From Acholeplasmataceae bacterium (lineage in GTDB: Bacteria; Bacillota_I; Bacilli_A; Acholeplasmatales; Acholeplasmataceae), in NCBI GenBank assembly GCA_021108415.1, contig JAIOQX010000002.1, positions 62,001 to 126,000 of the forward strand: 64,000 nucleotides of DNA, read 5' to 3'. The position numbers were made by a program, and so were the translations under genes. The notes beneath the pieces are model-generated. The model had not been told where the DNA came from, searched no databases, and saw only the letters and a list, made by a program, of their open reading frames with translations. Within the stretch, counting starts at the first letter, position 1; each line of letters begins with the position of its first letter. This document shows, piece after piece, positions 16,319-24,016 of the stretch.

Positions 16319-18544
16319 TTATTCACCCCTACTTTGCGATAGTGTCTCAATAACTGATTGATTAAACACTTTTTTATTAAATCTTAAGCCTAACCATGCA
16401 CCAAAGAACATAAATGCACCTAATAGGATGAAATAATCTTTTACTTCCATATATTTAATGGTTGCGGTTAATACATAGATATTTGAACTTAATATATTGA
16501 TTAATAAAATCGTTATGATAAATCCAACCGTTGACATCATGACTTGCTCGATGACGACTAATTGAGCTAGAGTTGCTTTATTTGCCCCTATTGACCTGTA
16601 AATTGCAAAATCTTTTTTGCGTGCATTCATTACATTTTTAGTCACTGCGTGAACAATAGAATATAAGAACATACCAAATAATGTCAATAAGATAACCGCA
16701 AGAAAACTTGCGAAAAAGACTTGTATTTCTCTCATAGCTCCTGAAATGTTAGCTGGATAATATATTTTATAGATATCAGAATCAAGTGTATTTAATAGTT
16801 TATTTCCTGCATAAAAGCCACTGACACTCAATGATACATAAGCTTTAGGTTCTATCGTATATGTAGATTCTAATAAAGATAAAAAGCTATCTTTTATCTC
16901 TTCATGTAGGACAGGATTAATGGTTGCCCCTCCATATATCACTTCTGGAACAGAAATTGAAACACCCGTAAATGTTAAAGGAACTCTTTGATAATTTGTA
17001 TCGAATGTTGAAAACACAATGGTTTGATCATTTAATACATTTCGATTCCCTTCTCCATCTAAATATACATCTACTGTATAATTATAATTATTTTCTTTAT
17101 AACCCCATACTTCTTGATTATCAAATGTAAGTAATAAATCATAATTGAGTCTATCAGTTAGTTCTGACAACTTTTGATAATCAATGAGTGCTTCACTAGA
17201 TGAGGGTTGCTCTAAATACTTTTCAGAAAAATAAATGATATCTCGATCTTGTTTATCAATACCACTTACAACAAATGTACCAATAGATTGATCTGGATTT
17301 TCTCCAGAACTCCAACTCCAAGCATTACCGACATTTATATCAACAATATCTCCAACAGCAAAATCATAATTAGCGCTCATCACAATTTCATTAATCAAGA
17401 CAGGAAGTTCACCCTCAACATCTCTTTTAGATAAAGCAATCGCACTATCAGTGCCTTTAATATTATCTCTTCCATATTCAAACTCACTTGATTTTGTAAC
17501 ATATAATTGAGTTTCATTATAGAAATTCATCGCATTTGTATAAACAGCCTCAACTCTTCTATTACTTTCTAAATCTTCTATTTCACTTATCGTAAAAGCT
17601 GTTCCATCTCTTTTTTCTACTAAAACTCTGGTTTCTGGAACTGAGGGATAAACTGATGATTGTTCTAAGCCAATTTCTCTTATATTACTAATCTGGTTGG
17701 TATAGACAATCGTAAAAACAGCAACCACTAAGATTTGCATAATCATTAAAAATAGTAATTTTTTAGGTGTAGCTAATAGATTTCTTACTGAAAATCTTAA
17801 TAACGATAAAAACGACATGCGCTTAGGTTTTATAACTTCACCAATTTTAACAACATCTGCCTTTTTAATCGGTTTATCTTCTAAAACTTCACCATCATGC
17901 ATCTTTATTTTTCTAGTCGCATAAGGCTGAACTTGAGAATAATCATGTGTAACTACGATCACGAGTTTATTTTTAGATATACCTGCAAGTAGTGTCATTA
18001 TTTGTTCTGCAGATTTTGAGTCAAGATTTCCTGTCGGTTCATCAGCAACAATAACTGGACAATCTTTAGCAAGTGCTCTTGCGATGACTGCTCTTTGTTT
18101 TTGTCCACCTGATAATTTAGATGCTTTATGATTTTTATGTGATGTGAGTCCCACTTGTTCGATTAAGTCAAGTGCTCTTTGTTTTCTTTCATGTTTGTCA
18201 TAGCCTTGAATCTCTAAAGCTAGCATGACATTTTGATAAACTGTATAAGAGTCAATAATGTTATAGCTTTGGAATACAAAGCCGATATATGTGCCTCTAT
18301 AACGTTCCCAATCTGCAATCGTATAATGAGATGTTTCTTCACCAAATAAAAATAGTTCTCCATCTTCATAACCATCTAGTCCACTAATGACGTTAAGTAG
18401 TGTAGATTTCCCACTTCCTGACTCACCAGTGACAGCGACAAATTCACCTAGTTCAAACTCTAGGCTAATGTTTTTCATCCCAACAGATACAGTTTCTTCT
18501 GATCTGTAATATTTTGATACTTGATCTAGTTTAATCATTGCCAT
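16319..18544 (-). CDS. ABC transporter, fused ATPase and FtsX-type permease (741 aa)
   Basis: Same layout as its downstream partner: ATPase with GESGSGKST, LSGGQKQR and VIVADEPTGNLD, a shorter linker, one membrane helix near residues 262-285, an outer domain of about 300 residues, and three C-terminal helices with the YRSIGANK coupling motif. The outer domains of the two proteins differ clearly, which fits a heterodimer. The ATG overlaps the end of the HAD phosphatase gene by 14 bp and follows AGAGGT, so translation is coupled. Substrate is unknown; no peptide precursor gene is seen nearby. Confidence 0.9.
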   Translation of the reverse strand: MAMIKLDQVSKYYRSEETVSVGMKNISLEFELGEFVAVTGESGSGKSTLLNVISGLDGYEDGELFLFGEETSHYTIADWERYRGTYIGFVFQSYNIIDSYTVYQNVMLALEIQGYDKHERKQRALDLIEQVGLTSHKNHKASKLSGGQKQRAVIARALAKDCPVIVADEPTGNLDSKSAEQIMTLLAGISKNKLVIVVTHDYSQVQPYATRKIKMHDGEVLEDKPIKKADVVKIGEVIKPKRMSFLSLLRFSVRNLLATPKKLLFLMIMQILVVAVFTIVYTNQISNIREIGLEQSSVYPSVPETRVLVEKRDGTAFTISEIEDLESNRRVEAVYTNAMNFYNETQLYVTKSSEFEYGRDNIKGTDSAIALSKRDVEGELPVLINEIVMSANYDFAVGDIVDINVGNAWSWSSGENPDQSIGTFVVSGIDKQDRDIIYFSEKYLEQPSSSEALIDYQKLSELTDRLNYDLLLTFDNQEVWGYKENNYNYTVDVYLDGEGNRNVLNDQTIVFSTFDTNYQRVPLTFTGVSISVPEVIYGGATINPVLHEEIKDSFLSLLESTYTIEPKAYVSLSVSGFYAGNKLLNTLDSDIYKIYYPANISGAMREIQVFFASFLAVILLTLFGMFLYSIVHAVTKNVMNARKKDFAIYRSIGANKATLAQLVVIEQVMMSTVGFIITILLINILSSNIYVLTATIKYMEVKDYFILLGAFMFFGAWLGLRFNKKVFNQSVIETLSQSRGE

Positions 18545-19199
18545 TGTTATTTACCTCTTTAAGTATATCTATTAATTGATATGGTTCATCTATTATATAT
18601 GATGCTTTATGTTTAATTAAAACTTCTTTTGATCTAAATCCCCATGTAACTCCTACACTTGTGATGTCAGCATTATTTGCAGTGATCATATCGACATCAG
18701 AATCACCAATGAATAAGACTTCAGACTTTTCAAGCTTTAGATAATCTAGAGCCATATAAAGCATATCTGGCTCTGGTTTAATTGGAATGCCTTTAACTTC
18801 ACCCATTGAAAAGTCAAAATAATCTTTAAATATATCATGATTAAGTGCTTCAACTAAATATCTATGTTTATTTGAAACAACTGCTAATTTATAGTTCATC
18901 TCTTTTAATCGTTTTAATAAAGATAAAATATCTGGATAGGGTCCTGTTTTATTATTTGAATTTTTGTCATAATAATCCTGATATATTTTATAAACTTTTA
19001 ATATGTCTTCTTGAGATGTATTTTTTGGTATAACATCTTCTATTAAATTAATTGCACCTCTACCCACACCATCTTTAACTTCTTGAAGTGTTTTTAAAGG
19101 TAGATTGCATGATTTCATCGCATAATTCACACTATCTTTTATATCTTCTATTGTGTTTAATATGGTTCCATCCATATCAAATATAATTCCTTTGATCAT
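18531..19199 (-). CDS. HAD-superfamily phosphatase, phosphoglycolate-phosphatase-like
   Basis: HAD subfamily IA enzyme of 222 residues. Motif I FDMDGTILNT (7-16) carries the nucleophilic Asp, motif II is VVSNK near residue 110, motif III KPEP near 141, and motif IV GDSDVD near 168. A helical cap lies between motifs I and II. The family dephosphorylates phosphoglycolate, beta-phosphoglucose or pyrophosphate, and the exact substrate is not readable here. A promoter is visible upstream (TTGATT, 16 bp, TATAAT). It leads the two-ABC operon. Confidence 0.88.
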   Translation of the reverse strand: MIKGIIFDMDGTILNTIEDIKDSVNYAMKSCNLPLKTLQEVKDGVGRGAINLIEDVIPKNTSQEDILKVYKIYQDYYDKNSNNKTGPYPDILSLLKRLKEMNYKLAVVSNKHRYLVEALNHDIFKDYFDFSMGEVKGIPIKPEPDMLYMALDYLKLEKSEVLFIGDSDVDMITANNADITSVGVTWGFRSKEVLIKHKASYIIDEPYQLIDILKEVNNNGND

Positions 19200-19288
19200 C
19201 TTGTTCTCCCATCTATTGTTTTATATATTATATCATAGATATATATTGCTTATCTTCTATATGATTGTATCGTCTATCTACAATAAAT

Positions 19289-19316
19289 ATTATACAGTAA
19301 ACCTATCTTTAATCAA
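19289..19316 (-). promoter_or_regulatory. promoter of HAD-ABC operon
   Basis: TTGATT (19311-19316) and TATAAT (19289-19294) separated by 16 bp on the minus strand. It begins within the T-tract of the small-RNA terminator. Confidence 0.6.
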
Positions 19317-19369
19317 ATAAAAAGGGCAAACAATTGATAAATTGTAAATTGCCCTATTGGCTTTAGCAT
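19313..19369 (-). CDS. possible 18-aa hydrophobic peptide inside the small RNA
   Basis: GGAGGGGG precedes ATG by about 8 nt. The frame reads MLKPIGQFTIYQLFALFI and ends at TGA. It runs through the terminator hairpin, which argues against a conserved protein. The ATG would be paired in the main stem, so translation would need the stem to open. Offered as a candidate only; coincidence is quite possible. Confidence 0.2.
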   Translation of the reverse strand: MLKPIGQFTIYQLFALFI

Positions 19370-19447
19370 GGAAATCCCCCTCCACTAGTTTTCAGTAGCA
19401 CAGATACCATACTAACACACCATGATCAACGGTTAATTAATCATTAT
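19323..19447 (-). ncRNA. small structured RNA of unknown function
   Basis: A perfect TATAAT lies at 19442-19447 (minus). About 115 nt later is an intrinsic terminator (19323-19355) with stem AGGGCAA/TTGCCCT, inner ACAATT/AATTGT and a T-tail. Between them TTAGTATGG pairs with CCATGCTAA, with GGT/GCC extending the base, enclosing an apical CTACT/AGTGG hairpin. It resembles none of SRP RNA, 6S RNA, 5S rRNA or the riboswitch classes I know. Inside is GGAGGGGG followed by an ATG and an 18-codon hydrophobic frame (19313-19369). HAD has its own promoter, so this is probably a free-standing RNA or mini-mRNA. Confidence 0.5.
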
Positions 19448-19522
19448 ATCTATACTATATAACTAATTAAATGATTTGAGTAGGGCGTATATGGCCGATT
19501 TGATCATTTTGTGTACTTTTTC

Positions 19523-19551
19523 TTTACATTTCCTCACTTTTATTGTAATAT
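19523..19551 (+). promoter_or_regulatory. ssrA promoter
   Basis: TTTACA (19523-19528), 17-bp spacer and TAATAT (19546-19551), ending 9 bp before the mature tmRNA 5' end. Confidence 0.65.
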
Positions 19552-19560
19552 ATATCCGCT

Positions 19561-19902
19561 GGGGATGTTCTGGATTCGTCACGGCATGGATTAACATATA
19601 AGCATGTCATGGTTGCTCATGTAAAAAAGCCGAGGTTATCTAATAACCGGAAACCAAAATTTTTCTTACGCTGCCTAAGAATAGGTGCGAACCAACTATG
19701 AATTTACTTACGGTTCATACGCGGTACAATTCAGTAAGTTATACTTATCAGATTTCCTAGTCTGTTAAAAGAACCCCTTTAGGATATGATGGCTGACTTT
19801 TGTTTGTTTAGTTAGTCATAAGAAAACATAAATAAAATAAACATGTAGAAAGTATGTTGAAAAGTGTTTTGCACAGGGGTTCAATTCCCCTCATCTCCAC
19901 CA
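19561..19902 (+). ncRNA. ssrA: transfer-messenger RNA
   Basis: The 5' end GGGGATG (19561-19567) pairs with CATCTCC (19892-19898), followed by A and CCA, forming the tRNA-like acceptor stem. The T-arm GGGGTTCAATTCCCC is at 19876-19890. The tmRNA hallmark CTGGATTCG follows the 5' end. The tag frame reads GNQNFSYAA then TAA (codons 19649-19675, stop 19676-19678) if GGA is the resume codon. tmRNA with SmpB frees stalled ribosomes and tags the unfinished protein for proteolysis. The last 12 bases are repeated at 23929-23940. Confidence 0.95.
19891..19902 (+). repeat. attachment-site-like repeat at the ssrA 3' end
   Basis: TCATCTCCACCA, the 3' end of tmRNA, identical to 23929-23940. CCCC precedes both copies, with one inserted T in the distal copy. 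It marks the left border of the proposed island. Confidence 0.7.
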
Positions 19903-19916
19903 TCTGCGAAGATGAC

Positions 19917-19961
19917 GCAATATGAACCCCTTGTCTTGGACAGTTCATATTGCTTTTTTTT
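19917..19961 (+). terminator. terminator after ssrA
   Basis: Perfect 11-bp stem GCAATATGAAC (19917-19927) with GTTCATATTGC (19943-19953), then eight T. The right arm overlaps the presumed left end of the IS3-type element. Confidence 0.85.
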
Positions 19962-21137
19962 ATTTTTTTATAAAATCCAACTATACTTTAATCTTTTCAT
20001 ATTCATTTGGTGTCAGATAGCCTAGTGATTTATGAACACGCTTGTTATTATAATAATCCATATACTTATCAATCGATGCTTTTAATTCATCTAGAGTTAA
20101 ATAATCATATCTATTGATTTCTTCCTTTTTCATATGCGAAAAAAAAGATTCCACTACAGCGTTATCATATGGATTGCCTGTATTGGAATAAGATGGTTTT
20201 ATTTTAAGCGATCTCATCAATGAGATATATTCATATGATGTATACTGAGTACCACGGTCACTATGAAATAATAGACCAATTGGTTCTCCTCTTGATTCAA
20301 ATGCATCCTTAAGTGTATTCATTACAAGATTTGTGTTATTTTTGTAGCTTAGTCTATACGCAACCACTTTTCTAGAGAATAAATCGATGATTACACATAA
20401 ATAATAAAAAACACTGTCCACTCTTATTGAAGTAATATCTCCTACCCACTTTTGGTTAGGAAAATCTGCTTTAAAATTTTTCTTTAAATGGTTAAATAGA
20501 AATAGATCTGTGTTAGGTTTTCGGATAAATGTTTTTTTCTTTGGCAAAATAGGACTTAGCTTCATTTCCTTCATTAAATCAGAAACTTTTCTAAGAGATA
20601 CTACAACACCACTATTTTTAAGGATTCCGCAAATGATGTTAATCCCATATCGAAAATCACTGTCAATAAATAATTCTTTTATTTTTTTCTTTAAAATGTC
20701 ATCATTTAGTTTGTCTTGTGTTGTTTTAACTCTTCTAAAATGATAATTATAAAATGTCGAATGATTAACATCCATAAGCCTACACATTGTTTTTACAGGA
20801 AATACACCATATAGATTAGATATTATTGTCATTTTTTTATCTGTATCAAGATTTGAGTGCGCGTTAATGACTTTTAGTATTTCTAATTCTGTAATGACTT
20901 TTTTATAATCATTTTTAAGTTTGAAATATGCATCAAAAGTAAATGTGTCTTCTTCTGTTCTTATTCTTTCTTTAAATAATCGTACCCACCCATAAAGGGT
21001 CGACCTTGAAATATCATACTTAATATATGTCTCTTTTGCTTTACCTGATCCCATATACTCAGTGACTACATGGATCTTGAAATTTATATCATGATTATTG
21101 TTTTTCATTAAAAATAATGCTTTTTCATAACTGTCCA
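19937..21137 (-). mobile_element. IS3-family insertion sequence, about 1.2 kb
   Basis: Ends TGGACAGTT (19937-19945) and its complement AACTGTCCA (21129-21137) form a 9-bp terminal inverted repeat, with patchy similarity continuing inward. They bracket a single transposase gene, 44 bp inside the left end. No clear target duplication is seen (TCT on the left, CGC on the right). The length fits the IS3 family. The borders are inferred from the repeat alone. Confidence 0.65.
19981..21108 (-). CDS. IS3-family transposase, single reading frame
   Basis: A 375-residue transposase with an N-terminal helix-turn-helix (FKIHVVTEY onward) and a C-terminal integrase core. The DDE residues lie in WVGDITS, LFHSDRGTQY and VVESFFSHMKKEE; the HKSLGYLTPNEYE tail is typical of IS3-group OrfB. 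Most IS3 elements split this into two overlapping frames joined by frameshifting, but here it is one uninterrupted frame. An upstream GTG at 21138 lies just outside the inverted repeat, so the ATG at 21108 is taken as start; its ribosome binding site is weak. It looks intact. Confidence 0.9.
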   Translation of the reverse strand: MKNNNHDINFKIHVVTEYMGSGKAKETYIKYDISRSTLYGWVRLFKERIRTEEDTFTFDAYFKLKNDYKKVITELEILKVINAHSNLDTDKKMTIISNLYGVFPVKTMCRLMDVNHSTFYNYHFRRVKTTQDKLNDDILKKKIKELFIDSDFRYGINIICGILKNSGVVVSLRKVSDLMKEMKLSPILPKKKTFIRKPNTDLFLFNHLKKNFKADFPNQKWVGDITSIRVDSVFYYLCVIIDLFSRKVVAYRLSYKNNTNLVMNTLKDAFESRGEPIGLLFHSDRGTQYTSYEYISLMRSLKIKPSYSNTGNPYDNAVVESFFSHMKKEEINRYDYLTLDELKASIDKYMDYYNNKRVHKSLGYLTPNEYEKIKV

Positions 21138-21425
21138 CGCTTAATCATCTCTAATTTATATATGAATTTATAATATGTCTTATTTAATCTAATCTTCTAT
21201 AGTCATCAATAAGTGCATTGAGTGCTGCTTGATCAAATCCGTAATCTATATTATGATTATCATATTTATATTATAAATCATTATCTATAAAGGGGGGAGC
21301 GTGTGTCTCACTTTTTCATAGCAGAGCGCAATTTTAGTACCCCTGTTTTTGCGCTTAACAAAAGGTCAACTTTCGAAAATGATTCTTGTGTTTACCCTAA
21401 GCGTTCCAAATTCACATACACCATA
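21138..21425. other. intergenic debris between IS and secreted-protein gene
   Basis: On the minus strand a stretch at about 21180-21270 reads YKYDNHNIDYGFDQAALNAL then IDDYRRLD and a stop, preceded by another stop in frame. It looks like the worn C-terminus of a lost gene. I cannot name the parent. Nothing else coding is seen here. Confidence 0.3.
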
Positions 21426-21454
21426 TTGATTCTTATTAGCAATAATGCTATAAT
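21426..21454 (+). promoter_or_regulatory. promoter of secreted-protein gene
   Basis: TTGATT (21426-21431), 17-bp spacer, TATAAT (21449-21454), about 30 bp before the ATG. Confidence 0.75.
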
Positions 21455-21485
21455 AATTTTAAATATAATTATCCTTGGAGGGAAA

Positions 21486-22400
21486 ATGAAAAAAATTATT
21501 GTTTTTAATCTTTTTTTGTGTGTTATTTTTGTTCTATTCGGTATAAATATCAATGCATCTCAAAATTACACTGATAACGAGCAGTTTTTTGATATAACTG
21601 AGCAGGTTATTAATAAGATAAAAATCACTAGGATCAATAGTGCTAAAGAATCAAAAGGTAAAACAAAATCTTATGAATTGGAATATCTCGAAATTGCAAA
21701 TAGATATGAATTAAATACTTGGCAAATCAAAGATCGAGATGAAATAACTATATACGAAGAATTGCTTGACGGTGAATATAGCCCCGAACAATCTGATGAA
21801 ATGATGATTAAATCAGTTGCAAATCCCGGTGAATATGATGATCCAGAAGGATATTTAACTATTAGAACAGTTATTTCTAGTGATGGATATAATTCTTTTG
21901 GTGATAAAAGTTACATCGTTACTGTAACCGTAAAGTATGCAGGTAACTATGACGATAGTTCTCAAACTCCAACTTTTGGCATAAGAGGTGAGGACAGGCT
22001 AGTAATTGGTCACGGATCAGGAGCATACTATAATTCTGAAAGGTCAAGCATTGTGGATGGGCATTATCAATTTTATAGTAAGAAACCAGCTGATTTGAGA
22101 GCTTACGTAACCACCTGGAGTGTTACACAAGGATTCTTGAGATATACAGATTTCTTAGACACAAAAGTAAATCTTGCAAATAAATTAAATGTTAATAATC
22201 ATTTTCATGGTGATAAAGAATGTATGGCAATTTATCCGATTTCTTTAACTTCAAATACTAGTTTAAATGCTGTTTACATCCATAATGAAAGACTATTTGG
22301 AGGTAAGTTATCAATTTCAGCTGGAGCATATGGATTTTCATTGAGTATTAGTGGTGCTCATACTGATTATTCAATGACACCGATTTCGTTATCAGCATAG
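21486..22400 (+). CDS. secreted protein of unknown function, 304 aa
   Basis: The ATG at 21486 follows TTGGAGGG and a clear promoter; the longer open frame upstream is not used. Residues 1-25 form a signal peptide (MKK, hydrophobic core, NAS-Q cleavage region). The mature protein has an acidic helical first part (about 30-125) and a second part rich in beta pattern, Ser, Gly and Tyr. No Cys pair, lipobox or anchor is visible, so it should be released from the cell. I do not recognise the family. It lies within the ssrA island, followed after 10 bp by a small membrane protein, and could be a partner in immunity or export (speculation). Confidence 0.75.
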   Translation: MKKIIVFNLFLCVIFVLFGININASQNYTDNEQFFDITEQVINKIKITRINSAKESKGKTKSYELEYLEIANRYELNTWQIKDRDEITIYEELLDGEYSPEQSDEMMIKSVANPGEYDDPEGYLTIRTVISSDGYNSFGDKSYIVTVTVKYAGNYDDSSQTPTFGIRGEDRLVIGHGSGAYYNSERSSIVDGHYQFYSKKPADLRAYVTTWSVTQGFLRYTDFLDTKVNLANKLNVNNHFHGDKECMAIYPISLTSNTSLNAVYIHNERLFGGKLSISAGAYGFSLSISGAHTDYSMTPISLSA

Positions 22401-22410
22401 TGAATTGTTT

Positions 22411-22593
22411 ATGAGCAAACTTTTAATTCTATTTAGAGTTTTTACTGTGCTAACTTCAATTGTTTTTATTGGATATTTTATAGGTTCTTTTAGTAATCCC
22501 ACTCATCTAGAAGAAGGATTAAATTATTTATATGCAAGTATAGCTATACATTTAATTACAACGGCAATCGATAAATTGTTTAATAAAAAATAA
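22411..22593 (+). CDS. small membrane protein, 60 aa
   Basis: Two hydrophobic helices (about residues 3-25 and 36-52) and a Lys-rich tail. It starts 10 bp after the secreted-protein gene. No good ribosome binding site is seen before the ATG, so translation may depend on coupling. Its position suggests a functional link with the secreted protein. No family recognised. Confidence 0.5.
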   Translation: MSKLLILFRVFTVLTSIVFIGYFIGSFSNPTHLEEGLNYLYASIAIHLITTAIDKLFNKK

Positions 22594-22644
22594 TCTTTAA
22601 TATACAATTTCCTTAAGCATCAAATATTACCACTATATAAATGG

Positions 22645-22682
22645 AACACCACTTAGAGAATAACTCTAGGTGGTGTTTTTTT
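22645..22682 (+). terminator. terminator after the small membrane protein
   Basis: 14-bp stem AACACCACTTAGAG with CTCTAGGTGGTGTT, then a T-run. Confidence 0.85.
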
Positions 22683-23250
22683 ATGAGGTGTTGAATTGCT
22701 CTGCTATGAAAAACACGACACCTATCCCTCTTCAATGGTTTAAAAAAGAGAATTTAAAATTAAAGCTGTGTCCGAAATGTGCTATTCTAATAGTAACTTT
22801 GTTAAAGAACGTAAAAACTGCTACGAAAACATTGAAAACATTTAGCACACCTACGTGCGAAGGTGATACAATATAAACTCTTGTACAAATATACATCAAA
22901 ATTAAATACATGAATTGATATTTATCCCTATACTTATATTTTAAAAAATCTTTAATTTTTTTTGTTAAATCTCACTTCTCCTCAACATAAACTCATTATT
23001 TCCACTTCCACCCAATATCACTATTTAGAATATATGATTATTAGGATAAGAAAAAGTTTAGATTCAATTTCAATAGAGATATTCTTATATTTTAAACAAT
23101 TAAAAACAATAAAAAGTTACTATTTAGGCATATATTTTATATATTTCTGCTATATAGACACAGCAACTTGGGTATGACAAGACAGATTTGTTTTTTAGAG
23201 CATTTATTCCTTTAATAAAAGAATTTAAGTGTTTATTTTTTTGTACCGCA
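22683..23250. other. gene-poor stretch with decayed fragments
   Basis: No convincing gene. Near 22720-22850 short pieces in two frames read KLCPKC and YSNSNFVKERKNCYENIENI, recalling the zinc-ribbon start of a transposase broken by a frameshift. Near 23170-23235 a piece reads YDKTDLFFRAFIPLIKEF. Both are short and degenerate, and parentage is unproven. The rest is very AT-rich. Confidence 0.25.
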
Positions 23251-23304
23251 CAAAATATATGTTATTATTAAATTAACAATAGATAAGCAAATGAAAGGTA
23301 AATT

Positions 23305-23868
23305 ATGTTCCTAAAATCAGGCGATGGTAAAATCATTTTAAGAGATATATCAAAAAAAGATGTTAATGATTATATAATTTGGAATACTGAAATTGTAGAA
23401 TGGCAAAATTGGGATGCACCATGGGAAGAAGATACGTTAACCAAAGTGCACATTGAGGAAAAGTACTTAAAAATTCTTAGTAAATCTACTACATTAGATC
23501 CAAAAATGATTAGAAAAAGATTTGAAATCTGTATAAACGATAATGACAACACACATATTGGTTGGATCATATTTTATTATATTGATGAAAATTTCAAATA
23601 TATAAAACAAAAAGGATTTTGCACCATAGGTTTAGATATCCCAGATCCTTCACATAGAAAAAAAGGTTATGGTACTTCTGCTATAATAACTTATATTAAT
23701 TATTTGAAATCTCATAATATAGAAGAATTTTATATCCAAACATGGAGCGGAAACCTTGCGATGGTAAGCCTTGCTAATAAATTAGGATTCGTAGAATGCA
23801 ATAGATATTCTAATTTTAAAGTTGTCAATAACAAAAAATACGATTCAATTACTTTGAAACTAGTTTAG
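23305..23868 (+). CDS. GNAT-family acetyltransferase
   Basis: A 187-residue N-acetyltransferase of the RimJ/RimL-like type. The acetyl-CoA loop is HRKKGYGTSA (near residue 113), preceded by the strand TIGLDIPD and followed by SGNLAMVSLANKLGF, the usual motif B. The substrate could be a protein N-terminus, an antibiotic or a small amine. The ATG follows AAAGGT, and TTGTAC-16 bp-TATTAT upstream is a plausible promoter. It is the last gene of the ssrA island, a common place for carried resistance-type genes. Confidence 0.85.
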   Translation: MFLKSGDGKIILRDISKKDVNDYIIWNTEIVEWQNWDAPWEEDTLTKVHIEEKYLKILSKSTTLDPKMIRKRFEICINDNDNTHIGWIIFYYIDENFKYIKQKGFCTIGLDIPDPSHRKKGYGTSAIITYINYLKSHNIEEFYIQTWSGNLAMVSLANKLGFVECNRYSNFKVVNNKKYDSITLKLV

Positions 23869-23928
23869 AGATAATATCTTTCTGAAAATTTAATTGTTAT
23901 TTTTGTGCCCCACGTGGTACATACCCCT

Positions 23929-23940
23929 TCATCTCCACCA
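23929..23940 (+). repeat. distal copy of the ssrA 3' end
   Basis: TCATCTCCACCA, identical to 19891-19902, with CCCCT before it. It marks the right border of the proposed island and is followed directly by a strong terminator that may have been the original ssrA terminator. Confidence 0.7.
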
Positions 23941-23953
23941 AACCAGAACATAA

Positions 23954-23985
23954 AAAAGAGCCTAAATTAGGCTCTTTTATTTTTT
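23954..23985. terminator. bidirectional terminator at the island edge
   Basis: GAGCCTAA/TTAGGCTC stem flanked by A-run and T-run. It serves psuG on the minus strand and possibly ancestral ssrA on the plus strand. Confidence 0.8.
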
Positions 23986-24016
23986 TATCAGAAAACTAAT
24001 CTAATTATTTAAATCT

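Noticed and set aside
13893-18544. Bacteriocin export and immunity locus
   Set aside because: No precursor peptide, peptidase domain or sensor kinase pair is found beside the ABC genes.
19323-19447. SRP RNA, 6S RNA, 5S rRNA or a known riboswitch
   Set aside because: None of the conserved sequence elements (for example the SRP GGAA-type loop with AGCAG) is present; kept as unknown RNA.
22670-22876. 68-codon open frame with CPKC
   Set aside because: Begins inside the terminator arm and shows a frameshift-like break; treated as debris, not a gene.
22962-23177. 71-codon open frame
   Set aside because: No ribosome site, no family, AT-driven composition; probably chance.
23905-23940. A tRNA gene ending CCACCA
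   Set aside because: No D-arm, anticodon arm or acceptor partner can be drawn; the sequence is a copy of the ssrA end.
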